From positions 161,977-225,976 of the forward strand of contig BGZK01001025.1 in assembly GCA_005406025.1 (NCBI GenBank): a stretch of 64,000 bases of DNA, in the 5' to 3' direction. This document shows, in pieces, positions 23,631-35,083 of this stretch. Source of the DNA: Eumeta japonica (taxonomy: Eukaryota > Arthropoda > Insecta > Lepidoptera > Psychidae). The notes below the pieces were generated by a model that saw only the letters and a list, made by a program, of their open reading frames with translations, ran no database searches and was not told the origin of the DNA. The position numbers were made by a program, and so were the translations under genes. Positions within the stretch are counted from its first letter, which is position 1; each line of letters opens with the position of its first letter.

Positions 23631-23655
23631 TTATTTACTGACAATATTGGAAAAT

Positions 23656-23691
23656 TCGGGTTTCCCGAATGGAAACCCGTCTCGGGTTTCC
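23656..23691. repeat. three-part inverted repeat CGGGTTTCC / GGAAACCCG / CGGGTTTCC
   Basis: Three 9-bp units alternate in orientation with 5- and 3-nt spacers, so the middle unit can pair with either neighbour. Confidence 0.8.
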
Positions 23692-24404
23692 ATGCAAAGT
23701 TGCCGTTATATATATATCCATAAGTGGATAAAGACAAAATGGTTCAGTACATTTTTCTCCTTTATTGACATGATAACGTCTTATCAATCGCTGAACGCCA
23801 GCTGCACGCACGAAAAGCATGACTCATTGTCGCGTTCCGCCTGAGCCGAGCGATCTCTCTTCAACTCCACAGGCCGATGCGTCCGAGTAGAAGAGAGACA
23901 GCGGCCGCACACGACCTACACGTGAACCGTTTTGTCAACTGTTCATAAAATGAAGTGAAAAGTTAATGCGGTTTCCATTTTTTATTATAACAACAATTGC
24001 AGCAAGTGTTATAATTCAATTGAATTCATAAAAATATACAATTTTTCATCAATGTTTTCTTATGAAGTTATCATGTAAAATTATCGTTCGTAAGCCGACT
24101 TTACAGACAACAACTTTTTTGAATTCTTCTAAGCAAAATGAAATGAAAAATATTAGACTACTTAAAAGTCAATCAAATTATTCCGATAATATAATGTAGT
24201 TACAATTATCGTTATTTTTGGAGTCGTTGTCAGTCAAGGAAACACTACAATATATCTAGCAATAGACATTGGGGAATTGGGAAATAAAGGACACCCTAAA
24301 TGTGTATATATATATTGCATTCATTTCATCTGCCATTTGTTTCTACAAATGGATGGCGAAAAGAAAATTGTTTGTCTGACCTCAACACGAATTTAACGCG
24401 AGAA

Positions 24405-24925
24405 AATTGCCGTGCATGCAACGATTTTCTATGATTTTCGTTGCCATTTGAACCGATAAGAAAGTTATGACAGACTTCGGTTGGCCTTTCACGATGAAGT
24501 TCCATCCATTGCCACTGTTTATACCTGGTTTAATGAACTCGGACGTGGTCGCGCGCTTATCTGCCTGACACTGAGTGTGGAACGACCATAAGGCGACGAC
24601 CGAAGACAACATCAGTACTGTGCGGCTCACGATAGAGACCGACAAAAGAGTGACCTACGAACGGACAAGTTTATGCATCAGTATGAGTCAAGCGCGAGAA
24701 ATTCTTCATGAAAATTTAGCGGTCAAGAAGCTTTGTGCTCGATGGACACTTCATAATTTGACCGACGCACAAAAACTACGTCATATTAATTGGTGACGCG
24801 AAATGATTCATGCCACTGATGATTCAATATGTTGTGTACGACTTGGTTGCAGATGAGGAAAACGGAATTTATTGTTATAATCTCGAAACCAAAAAACAGA
24901 TTGTTCAGTGGGTGTCACCTGACTG
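24405..24925 (+). pseudogene. mariner transposase relic (N-terminal two-thirds)
   Basis: Tc1/mariner-superfamily transposase, the cut-and-paste enzyme of mariner elements. Frames in order read IFYDFRCHLN and SYDRLRLAFHDEVPS, then TVYTWFNELGRGRA. This is the DNA-binding HTH region with the WF signature. The next reads TEDNISTVRLTIETDKRVTY and MSQAREILHENLAVKKLCARW. After two shifts comes YDLVADEENGIYCYNLETK, then QWVSP, where homology stops at about 24925. The first catalytic Asp region (family TGDES) reads VADEE. The second and third catalytic acids are missing, so it is inactive. The style (LAVKKLCARW, IETDKRVTY) fits the mori/cecropia-type mariners of Lepidoptera. Terminal repeats were not found. 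Confidence 0.85.
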
Positions 24926-24929
24926 ATAA

Positions 24930-25860
24930 TAACACCTATATGAACAAACATAAATCAATATCTGTCCATATAGGTCTTATATTATTTATCGTATTTAAAG
25001 TACTACTATTTATTACAAGAAAAACACAGTGTATTGTTATTTAAAAAATTCAAATAATTAACAGCTTGGCGCTATCTGTCGGAGCCTGTTGCTATATTCA
25101 AACAGATTACTATTATTTATTAAATCTATTAACGATTATTTAATAATTTGGAGGGATATCATTAATAACTTATGAAAAAAAATTATTAAATACTTTACAA
25201 TTATTTGTATTATAACTTCAAATCTTTGAAACATATTTATTAGTGTTTTTTTAAGATGCTGGTATTAGGTAAAATTTCGAATGACATATTTATAGCGGGA
25301 AAACTAAAAAAAATATAAAATGATATAGATACAACCCTATTAAATGCTTAGCTAGAGTTTAAGCGCGAGCGCGGTCCTCGGGTGGCGGTGGCATATGACG
25401 AACTCAAGTTGTCGTCTACTTTCGGGTTCCGCGATACAATAATTTTAAAGAACTTATCTAGTCACTTACCTACAAATAACACTTGATGATGGTCAGTGAT
25501 GTAAAGGTCGCCGATGGTATTATTACATTAATTTCTGATTATCCACATACGTTACATTCACCTCTAAGCTAACAAAACAAAGTAACGCAATTTATCACGT
25601 AAACGATACGCAGCACGCAATATTACTTGCGGACTCGTAGGTTTTTAAGTGTCAAGGTGAGTTTCACTATAAAAACTTAGAGCCACAGCAATGTTACCAC
25701 TGCAAGCTTCCCAATAATAAATCATGTTTGCGTATTCGATAGCAGTGAAAGCAATTGTTATTAAACACTTCAATATTAATCACACACAATCTTAGTTTCA
25801 ATAACGTTATTATCGTAAAAGTAACACTTATACTATAATTGTAACCTAAAAAAGATAGTG
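24930..25860. other. AT-rich sequence, GC-richer near 25370-25430
   Basis: No repeat was recognised. The stretch 25600-25860 immediately precedes the candidate first exon at 25871 and could contain its promoter. CTATAAAAAC at about 25669 is a TATA-like sequence but lies about 200 bp upstream. Confidence 0.35.
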
Positions 25861-25870
25861 AATAAACAAA

Positions 25871-25970
25871 ATGCTTAACTTCCGTGCAAGTGCAACGACC
25901 GCACAGCCGCGCTTAGCTGGGGGGATGTGGCGCGGCGCACGACCGTCCACTGTCGCAAGGTTGGAACATC
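25871..25970 (+). CDS. candidate first coding exon, Arg-rich N-terminus
   Basis: ATG at 25871 is in a strong insect start context (AACAAAATG). The frame MLNFRASATTAQPRLAGG continues through an Arg- and Ala-rich, GC-rich stretch to LEHR at a consensus donor, CATC|GTGAGT, at 25970/25971. The N-terminus is basic, lacks acidic residues until its end, and has the look of a mitochondrial targeting sequence. At 100 nt it is shorter than usual ORF cut-offs. No second exon was recognised in the next 5 kb, so the gene, if real, has a long first intron or continues beyond recognisable sequence. It might instead be a chance frame in a CpG-rich promoter. Confidence 0.35.
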
Positions 25971-26561
25971 GTGAGTTTTTAGAACATATTCTAAGCTATT
26001 TTACTCAGAAACGTCTACTTCAGTGACTATCGTTTCTTTAGCATTTTTTTTCTAAAAAAGAAGATTATGAATGATTGAGGAAAGATGCATAATCGATTCC
26101 GTACGGTATATGTCAATGTATAGTCGTCTGTTTTAAGTCGAATTGACACTTAAACATGTATAAAAAATATTATGTATTTGACTTCCCAGTTACCAAAGCT
26201 GTAACAAAACTGAAATAATTAATTACTACGAAGAGTATATAAATGCCAGGTAGCAATTCGTTTTGTTCCACCTTTTATAAAAATAATTAAAAAAAACTAC
26301 TCCAACTCTATATTTGAAATTTATTACAGTATTTTATAATATATTTCAAGGCCTAAATGTGTTGTCTATAATAATTGTTATAAAATATTTGGCAGACCAT
26401 ATTCCTACTCCAGATACGCATGTATATGCATAGACGCATTACGGCCATCTATTGAGTTTCTTCAGAATTAACTTATAATCTATTAAACACTCCAGACATC
26501 TGATGGATGTTTAGCGAACTAATTTAGAATTTATTTGAAAGATGTGGTGACCAGAGTATAA

Positions 26562-26880
26562 AGAGGCATGTTTGGATGGACCATCTGGAAAGGATGAATG
26601 AAAGTAGGCTGACAAAACAAATCTATAGAGCGAATGTGTGTGATGGAAAGGTCGGCGAGGGTAGCCCTAGAAAATCCTATGCTGACCAAATTGATGGCAT
26701 ATTAATAAAGGGCCAAATATTATGCACCCGAAACCGACGAGCTTGCGTGAAAAGATTTGATGGATGTCAGTGAGGCAAGAAAGATATGCAAAGATCGCAA
26801 CCACGTGAACATATACACTGTCTGCATAGCCTTCTAGGAAATAGGTGTAAGTTTCATTACATTATAATAATTGTGTGCAT
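26562..26880 (+). pseudogene. 3' end of a non-LTR retrotransposon ORF2, copy 2
   Basis: The plus-strand frame reads WMDHLERMNESRLTKQIYRA, VGEGSPRKSYADQIDGILI and then TRNRRACVKRFDGCQ. It is homologous to copy 1 at 15976-16173 and to the C-termini of RTE-like LINEs. After a shift it reaches a short ATAATAATT tail near 26860. It is 5'-truncated and frameshifted near its end. Confidence 0.65.
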
Positions 26881-27009
26881 TGAAAATTTTCTATTTAAAA
26901 TTATCATAATACGAAAATATATTTTTTATTTATACATTTTTTTCATTGAAAACGTATTTACCTACTTTTTAAATTTTAGTATGAATAACATTAAAAATTA
27001 ACTATAATT

Positions 27010-28480
27010 TATAAAATAATTATCATAATAAAAACTAAGAAAACCCGTTACTTGACGTAAACAAAGTCATCATTTTTTTTATGCGACGTCAATTGAGATA
27101 GCGGCAAGAATTTTATTTTCGAGATAAAGCTCGTATATATTATAATTAATTATTTTATTTTTTATTATTTGTATTCTAACAGTTTCGCGAATTTTTACAA
27201 TATTTTAAGGGGACTTGTGACGTAGAGGGTAATGGGCCACCGGAAATCTCACTAAGTGGTCGGAATACAACAGCGACAGCTGTCACCTGTTCCACGAGAG
27301 TGTGGTATCTCACCACTTTCGTGCCTCGGCCAAGATGCAGTAGTACGCCTCCCCTACATCAAAGTACCCACAATGCCATGTTCTCAACTATTGCAATAAG
27401 TATAAAGAGCGAAAAGGTTTCTTGGTCCTCCCTATGCCCATATATTGGATTTGGGTACCTTGGGTCACTACAAGGGACCCTTTGTGAGCGATCACTGACT
27501 CGCTCTTATCCTTATAAGATCTATATCTGTATCTTGGTGACGAGAAGAGACCAGTCATTGGCGAAAAGCAGGCAAGGTTTTGCTTGGATGAGCCATAAGC
27601 TGTACTTTATGTCGGAACGGCAAATCCTACACTTTATTCATTAAATTTTCCGTTTGAATTGAAATGTCTTCAATCGAATCTGGCACTTTTCGAAGTCTTG
27701 GCAGAGCTAAACGCTTTTTTTTCTAAATATTTACTTACATCGTCATACACGAGTGGAATTGAGTAGATAATTATGGATGTTTCAAGAAGAAATAAGACAA
27801 TTATCAGTAATCAAATATTTATTTCAAAATACAGATAATAATTACAAAATAAAAATTATTATACATTATCTTAAATGATACAGAATGAAGTTTACGTACG
27901 CTATTTGTTTTAAAACTTACTCAAATATTTAAATATATGTTTCTTAGAAGAGCGTTTATCATCTACTTACAGTTTAATGACATAGTTCTGCGAAATAATA
28001 TTTTATGTCACAAACATTAAGAAAAAGTCATAAAAACCAAATATAGACGTACAGATTACCTGTTAAGCTATGGTTTCATGAACGACAAAAATACAATCTA
28101 TGGTAACAATACAATACAAAACATATAGTCTATGGGTCGACGACAATATAGACAATTTACCTTAACTAACCCTACCTCGTATTGCAACTTATTATTATAA
28201 CTATATACGTATAACTACTGCACGAATACGACTTTACATACGTAATTGGCATTGACTATAATCAATCTGACGAGATCATCTGCATATACATTTTATATTC
28301 ATAAATGCAAAACTGAACTTGTTTATTTAATTTTCGCAAAAACAATTTTTCATTACTAATATTTTAGTTATAATTAAAATGCATATAATTTATAAAATAT
28401 GCTATTAAATTTTGCACACATGTGACTTACGGCGATGAGGGTGCGATATTTTTTAAATCGTAAAATAAAAAAAACACTTT
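27010..28480. other. AT-rich sequence with an anonymous GC-richer patch
   Basis: 27220-27645 is GC-richer and holds a 114-residue open frame (27300-27644) with no family resemblance. It may be a SINE-type repeat. The rest is AT-rich with nothing seen. Confidence 0.4.
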
Positions 28481-28705
28481 TTTAAATATTCATTAATAAT
28501 ATATACAAGCGATCTCTCCTCGCCGCACTATTCGTTGAAACCGAAACTATAATCAGAATAGGGACAGGTATCAAAATGGGCACCGCATTCTGAGTAGGGA
28601 ATGGTCTCGATTTTAGCACAAAATCCATTGTTCTGCGTCCATACTGGCGCAGCGGCGGGTGTGACAGTCGGCCGTCATAAAATATCGCGGTCCGAATGCA
28701 CACCC

Positions 28706-28955
28706 TCAATCGTGGTCTTCCATCGGCCGCGCAAATAGCTCAATAGATCTATTCATAAATTTTATTGATCCAGCTGCCCCAGTACTTATTTGCTGTTCCT
28801 GTTGTCCTGTCTCCGGAGGCGTTTCATAATACCTAAAATCTGTATTGGATAAATTCGAATCAGACAAAACCTCTTTCTGTATCCCTGTACAGGACAAAGC
28901 TAGATCGAGGGCCGGGGGGCAGGGGGGGCACACTTTATTAGGTATCGACATTGAT
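28706..28955 (-). CDS. candidate last coding exon, unknown protein
   Basis: The minus-strand acceptor TTTTTTTATAG lies at 28956/28955. An open frame of about 82 codons follows and ends TGA at 28708-28706. It is hydrophilic with SMSIPNKVCPPCPPALD near the start, FRYYETPPETGQQEQQ in the middle, and MNRSIELFARPMEDHD at the end. GC content is raised over the flanks. The composition looks like real protein but I do not recognise it. Only one exon edge can be argued from sequence. A start codon at 29038 in the same frame gives a 110-residue intronless reading, but the polypyrimidine tract argues for splicing. Confidence 0.35.
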
Positions 28956-29049
28956 CTATAAAAAAAGAAGATGCGCCCGCTCAAAAAACGGCCGCAGTGA
29001 ATGAGTGCTGAAACAGACAGTTTTAGCACTAATTGCATTCAGTGTAGTT

Positions 29050-30430
29050 TCGTCGCACCTTCCGTTACGACGTCGAAGTGTTCTGTTGAAAAATGCAAAA
29101 ATAACACGTAAAAAGCTATGAAAAAGATGGTATTTCTTATATTCGATAAGCGAAATTTAGTTTACTTACAATAGGTGCTCAATCATACATTGTAATGAGT
29201 ATTCGATGAATATTTTGCATTTGTTCATGTAAAGTAGCATCAAAAGCCGAGATATAAACCGACTTAAAAGAAATAGACCTGAGGAACACCGGTCTTGTAT
29301 CTTGGGTTGTCACATTATTCGGTCGCTTAACAATAAAGACTCTGTTCTTATAATAATGGAGTCGCCTTTTTTATTTACTATTTTAAACTTAAAATTACCT
29401 CTAAAGGTAAATCATACAATAAATTAAACCTATTCTAAAAAAAAACTGTGTTTATTATATTTGAATTAATTTTTAACAAACTATGTATAGGTATTATGTT
29501 CCTTAAAATATATTCATGTTTAATAAATGGTCACCTCATTTTATCACATAAATAATAAGAAAATTTTATATTACTATATTCTATACACCTTAAAAATTAT
29601 CAAGGCCTTTCGTATATATTTTCACCGATATTAGGAAATTATAGTTTCATATTAACATTAATCTTAGTTGATTACTACATTAAGCTTTATTATGAAGAAA
29701 AATATACTATCATTCTTTTCGTACATTCAACCAAAAGACAATAATGAAGATTTAAAGTGATATTAAATCACTCCACCAATATCTTGTTCTAGAACAAAAC
29801 GTGCAAATTGTAAAAAAAAAAATATGACTTATTGCCTTCCAATAACAAGATGACTGTTACTTGTTCCCCTTGCATTTAAAAATAAACCTTATTTTATATA
29901 CATTTCGGTTGGAATTTCAGATGATAAATGATGTGCCTTCCCTTCTTTTTCTTTGGCACTGCAAAACGATATAGTAAAATGTGATACGTTTGTAACATTT
30001 TTATAGGCGACGAATGAAATGTTACAACCGCCCCGGCTTTAGTCAAACGTTTATAATAATAATAATACTTTATTTCGGATTTCTCCATATCGTTTTTGGT
30101 AACAATTTAAACTTAAAAACTTAAGTTAGTACATCGAATATTGAATTAATATTTTTTTTGTAATTAACGGAAAGACTGATTTATAAGTTTTTTTTCAATT
30201 CATTGCTTTATGTGCTATATTCTATATACACACTAACTATTTAATTTTAGTGAACAGAAAGAAACAAAACACTTTTGTGTGAAAACTTATAACATCTATA
30301 ATATAATCTTTTCATTTATTACAATTATTTTGACAATTCAAAAGTTTAATTGTAAATACATCAAAATTAAAATTAAACATGTCAAACTAATGAAAAGAAT
30401 TGTCAGTAATTATACCTGTATTTTTTTTTT
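29050..30430. other. AT-rich sequence with a short LINE-tail-like (ATA)n
   Basis: The only recognisable item is TAATAATAATAATACTTTATTTCGG at about 30050-30080, which resembles the inverted 3' tail of a non-LTR element. Nothing else was supported. Confidence 0.45.
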
Positions 30431-30432
30431 AG

Positions 30433-32244
30433 ATAGCTAGAAAACGCGTCAAAATATCTGAAAAAGGTCAGAGTAACATATCAGAGTACATGGAAGCGTA
30501 TGACGAATTAAGAACAGGCATGTCATTTTGAAGAGCGGCCGTAAAATACAACATTAATTACGTGTACATGCTTCGATATAAAAGAAAACGCGAGGCTAAC
30601 AACGATGAAATCGGTGAGTCTACATCAATGGGCTACGTGGCACACAAAAGGGTTTTCACAGATTTTCAAGAAAAAAGCCTGTCAAAATATTTGATGCGAT
30701 GTGGCGATATTTATTTTGGCCTATCTTCGAAAGAAGTGAGGAAATTAAGTTATAACTTAGCTGTTAAATACAATTTAAAACGAGTGAGTATCAAAATGAA
30801 ATGGCAGTAGAGGATTTGTTTACAGCATTCATGGGTAGAAATCCAGAAGTTTCGATTAGAGCTGTTCAAGCGACCAGTATGTCCAGGACAACAAGCTTCA
30901 ATAGGTTGAACGCGTTCCTTTGAGCCACTAGATATTTATGATGTCGAAGAAACGGGTGTTATAACCGTTAAAAGACCTGATAAAGTGATGGCCAGGCGTG
31001 GTATGCGCCAGGTTGGATCTGTAACTTCCACGGAACGAGGCACTCTCGTAACAGTAGCTTTCGCTGCAAATGCGTTGGGAAACGTTATTCCACCTCTATT
31101 TGTTTTACCGCGTGTTCGACACCAGGGCCATTTTATAAGGGATGGACCATTAGGTACAATGGGAACAGCAAATCCTTCGAGCTGCATGCAAGATGACGGT
31201 TTTTAGTTATTTTTGATACACTTTCAAAAACACGAACTGTTCTACGGTCCATAAAGTATTATTTGTGCTAGACAATACTGCATCTCACATTCATATTGAT
31301 GTTTTAGATTTATGCAAAGAGAACGGAATTGTAATACTGTCTTTTCTACCGCACTGTTCGCATAATTACAACCCCCTACAACGATCAGTATATGGACCGT
31401 TTAAAAAAGCCTCTTGGATGCGAAACCACCCTGGTAAAACAATGAGTACTTATGACATACTTATTATTGTGGTTAATGCTATGCCATTAGCTTTCACTCC
31501 GATCAATATTCAGTCTGGATTTAGAAAAACTGGCATCTATCCATTCAACCGCAATCTATTCAATGACATTGATTTGGCACTTTCTTACGTAACAGGCCCG
31601 CCTAATCTAAATGGAACAAATCTGATAAGCGATCTAACCTCAATACTGCTGCTGCTGGAGTGAATCCTACGCCTGAAAACGACAACCCTACACCGGCAGT
31701 CGATCCCTCTATCTCGCATGATGAACTCACTGCAGTTCTTTCCTTTAATCCTACAATATGTGAAAATGAAGATATTGCAAATCTTGGAACAGTTTCGCCA
31801 AAAACCATCGACAAGCGCTGAAATTTTTTCACCAGAATCTATTAAACCTTATCCTAAGGCACCATCTAGATTGACAACAAACAAAGGAAAAAAAAAATAG
31901 AAAATCCACTATATACACAGATACACCGGAAAAAGAGTCAATAAGAAGAGAAACTGAGGAAAAAGAACGAAAAAAAAAAGGCGTAAGGAATTAAATTAAA
32001 TTTAAATAAAATAGTTCTGAATTTGAAATTTAAAAATATAAATTAAGCTATGACCAAAAAAAAAGAACAGTATGATTAGATGACGATGAAGATGAAGAGT
32101 ATTAATGTTTGGTCTGCATGAAGAGCTGCGGCACTAGCAGACCGGGAGACGATTGAGTAGTGTTCGGGCCGTCGAATGTGGGCCCACGAAGTTTGTTCAG
32201 CTGGTGATTTTACTTATTTGTACCATAATTGTGATTCAGACTGA
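30433..32244 (+). pseudogene. pogo/Tigger-like transposase with Cys-rich C-terminus, inactivated
   Basis: Tc1/mariner-superfamily transposase of the pogo (DDE_1, jerky-like) type. Homology starts just after a polypyrimidine-AG (30421-30432). The HTH-psq region gives a frame with AAVKYNINYVYMLRYKRKRE. The central HTH gives VFTDFQEKSLSKYLMRC and FGLSSKEVRKLSYNLAVKY. The DDE core gives IYDVEETGVITVKRP, QVGSVTSTERGTLVTVAFAA, VLDNTASHIHI, FLPHCSHNYNPLQRSVYGPF and SGFRKTGIYPFN. The first catalytic Asp (family VDETG) is Glu at about 30945, and the third (family PLD.SVYGP) is Gln at 31379-31381; only the middle Asp remains. The C-terminus is basic (about 31900-31990), then an acidic patch, then C-x2-C...WAHEVC...HNCDSD, stopping at 32242-32244. 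At least five frame breaks. Terminal repeats were not found. Confidence 0.85.
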
Positions 32245-32456
32245 AACTTACGTTAACACTTATGTTAAACTTATTTTCTTCTTCACAAAGAACCTATTTT
32301 TGTTAACTTAGTTTTATTTTAACGTTGAAAACAGCAATCTCATTGTTGAAAGTCCTTAATTGATTTTAATTGACGATTCTATGGTTGTTACAGAAGGGCA
32401 AAATTTGTTATTTGAAAGTTTTATGTGTTTTTAAAGTATTTTTCAATTTTTAACCT

Positions 32457-32655
32457 TGTGGACAAGGGGTCTCACAGACCAATCGTGTTTTTGAATTTCC
32501 GCAAATAATAATAACCTCTTTCTGCACGCGCCCGAGCGTCTCGGTAATTTAGTCGGCACCCGGCCGGCGTGGAAGGAAGTTGGGTCGTTTGGTATGTATT
32601 AGGTAAGTTATTTCAATTCAAAGTTTTGATGGAGTCTGTGAGACTCGATGTCCAC
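32457..32655. repeat. inverted internal repeat at the piggyBac left end
   Basis: GTGGACAAGGGGTCTCACAGAC at 32457 is mirrored by GTCTGTGAGACTCGATGTCC at 32633-32655. Each half also contains its own small palindrome (GGTCTCACAGACC, GAGTCTGTGAGACTC). Paired repeats of this kind are candidate transposase-binding sites. Confidence 0.65.
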
Positions 32656-32812
32656 ATTTATCATACTGGTAATATTCATATATAATTTATTTTTTGTTTT
32701 AGATAATTTTATTTATAATGGCTGAAAATAATAATCCTGTAGGGACTACTTTCCTGAATTCAATTTTTCGCACATACAAAGAATACATACAAACAAACAT
32801 ATATACATACAT

Positions 32813-32815
<3 letters not shown>

Positions 32816-32843
<28 letters not shown>
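32816..32843. repeat. (AT)n microsatellite
   Basis: AT dinucleotide run inside the piggyBac 5' region. Confidence 0.9.
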
Positions 32844-32849
<6 letters not shown>

Positions 32850-33330
32850 GACGAATTTCGTGCCGGTATACGACTGTGGAAACGCGCGCCGCCACTGACC
32901 GGTCGGGTCGGGACTCGGCCGGCGAGGGTAGTCAGTAAATAAAACGATTGCGAAAGGGACGTTTTCTAGCGTCTCTCGTTGAAGCGCTATTAATTTATAT
33001 TTTCTAGTTTTAATTTATTGTTTCATAAGTGTATCAACAAGAAGTGAACTAACCTGTAATTTAAAATCTAATTTCGTATATATATAATAACGTAACTGTG
33101 TCTTCTAAACCTTCATTCAATATTGTTGGTGTGCAGAGTGTGTTCAAGGATTGTAAAATAAATACAAAGAAAAACTATAAGTGTTTAAAATTCATTCAGA
33201 AATTATATCCCGGCCACGAATACAAAAATCACACCTATAAAGTTCAACCGGTGTAAAAAGAACGATATCAAAAAAGAGTAATTCGCTACCAAGAAAAATA
33301 TTTCTAGTAGATCCACTTTTCGATAAAACG

Positions 33331-35083
33331 GTGAATAAAATGTTGTTAGATTCGCATTTATCAGGTGATGAGGCAGAAGGCAATTTTATGTCATATGTTG
33401 ATGAAAAGAAGCTAAACCGTCGTCACGAGAGTGATGAAGAAAATGAAGAGCATCAAATTACGGACGTAGTGATTAGCCACGAAAGCTCGAGCTCAAGCAG
33501 TTCTGATGATGACGTCGTACTTTCGGAGCGAACGGCGACAAATTATTATTACGGCAAATACTATTACAAGTGGTCCAAAAATGTACCGTCCAGTCAGATA
33601 CGAACACTCAACATACCATAGTTTTGCGTTCATCTTCTTCAAGACTAACTGACGTGGATGGCGATGACCCTTACATGTTTGTAATAAGCTGTTCGACGAA
33701 GATATGCGTCAACAAATTATAATGTGGACTAACATAAAAATATCGGAATCCCGAAGTAAATTTGTTCGCAAAGACAGGCCTGAACAGACACATATAGATT
33801 CGGTCGAGTTGAATGCTTTCTTAGGTCTACTGTTCTACTCAACAGTCTTGATGTCTAATCACGAAGATACGGCTTATCTATTTGCAATAGATGGCACGGG
33901 TTACGAAATTTTCAGATGTTGTATGTCACAAGCTAGATTTCTGGTTCTGCAGTTATGCGTACGCTTTGACAACCTAGCTGCGATCAGCTGGGTTCCACAC
34001 AATTGTGGAAAGACAAAAAAAAGCCATATCCAATATTTTTGACAAATTTGTTGCAAACTCTCAAAAACTTTATGATCTGAATGAGTATGTCACTGTAAAT
34101 GAGATGTTGGTAAAGTTTCGTAGGCGAAGTCATTTTATTTCTTATACGCCAAAAATACCTGGCAAATATGGATTGATTATTCGAGCTTTGTGTGACACCT
34201 AAACATTCTACTTCTACGATGGCCACGTATATGCCGGGAAAGGATCTGACATTAATTGGAATGGCGTCAGAAGAAAAGAAGTATCTCATTCCTACTCAAT
34301 GTGTTCTAAAGACCAACGAAGCTGATTCAAGAAAGCAATCGGAACGTCACCGCAGACAATCGGTTTTCTTCTGTGGAATTGGCAGATAAACTTGCTAAGA
34401 GGAAGTTAACATACGTAGAAACAGTAAAAAATAACAAACGTGAGATACCCATTGAGTTCCTGCCACATAAGAATCGAAAAGTTGGCTGCGCCATGTTCGG
34501 CTTTAATGGGCAAAACACATTATGCTCGCAAGTTACAAAACGAAATAAAGCTGTGGTTCTTATATCTTCCATGCATCACAATGACCTAATAGATGCATAT
34601 TTAAACAAACCGGAAATTATACTATATTATAATTCTACTAAACGAGGTGTCGACGAAACGGACAAGATGTGCTCAATTTATTCAAGCAGCCGACGAACTA
34701 GAAGATAGCCTATGGTCAAATTCTTTCGAATTCTCGATTTGAGTGATGTGAACACATACATATTGTATAAAATCAATGCTAAAGTAAATACATCGAGCGA
34801 GGACTTTTTTGAAAAAGCACGTTCTTTAGTTGTGTATCATATGCAAAAACACGAGACTTCAACAAAATTGATGCCAAAGGAACTGAGGTTAACGCTTGGG
34901 CGTGTTCTGGGTGATGATAAGCCACCAGAAGATGTTCAAACACAAGAATCAGCGCAGAATAAAAAAGAGACGTGCCATCTATATCCACCAAAATTGCACA
35001 CGAAAACATCGTATACATGCGTGAAATGCAATAAACCCTCATATCTGCAATGTTCAAAGCCCCTCTGTAAGGATTGCCAATAA
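33331..35083 (+). pseudogene. piggyBac-like transposase, frameshifted
   Basis: DDE_Tnp_1_7-type transposase. The acidic N-terminus (DEENEEHQITD, SSSSSSSDDD) ends with YKWSKNVPSSQ. Then come KLFDEDMRQQIIMWTNIKI, VELNAFLGLLFY and FRCCMSQARF. The core reads TVNEMLVKFRRR, PKIPGKYGLIIRALCD, NVTADNRFSSVELADKL, TVKNNKREIP and KRGVDETDKMCS. The Cys-rich C-terminus (CHLYPP...CVKCNK...CSKPLCKDC) ends TAA at 35081-35083. Of the catalytic Asps, the first is Asn (AAT at 34098-34100, family TVDE). The second (34355-34357) and third (34652-34654) remain. Several frameshifts and stops separate the pieces, so no intact enzyme can be made. Confidence 0.88.

Noticed and set aside
27300..27644. 114-residue plus-strand frame
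   Set aside because: No domain, no splice context and low-complexity flanks; it looks like a chance frame in a dispersed repeat.
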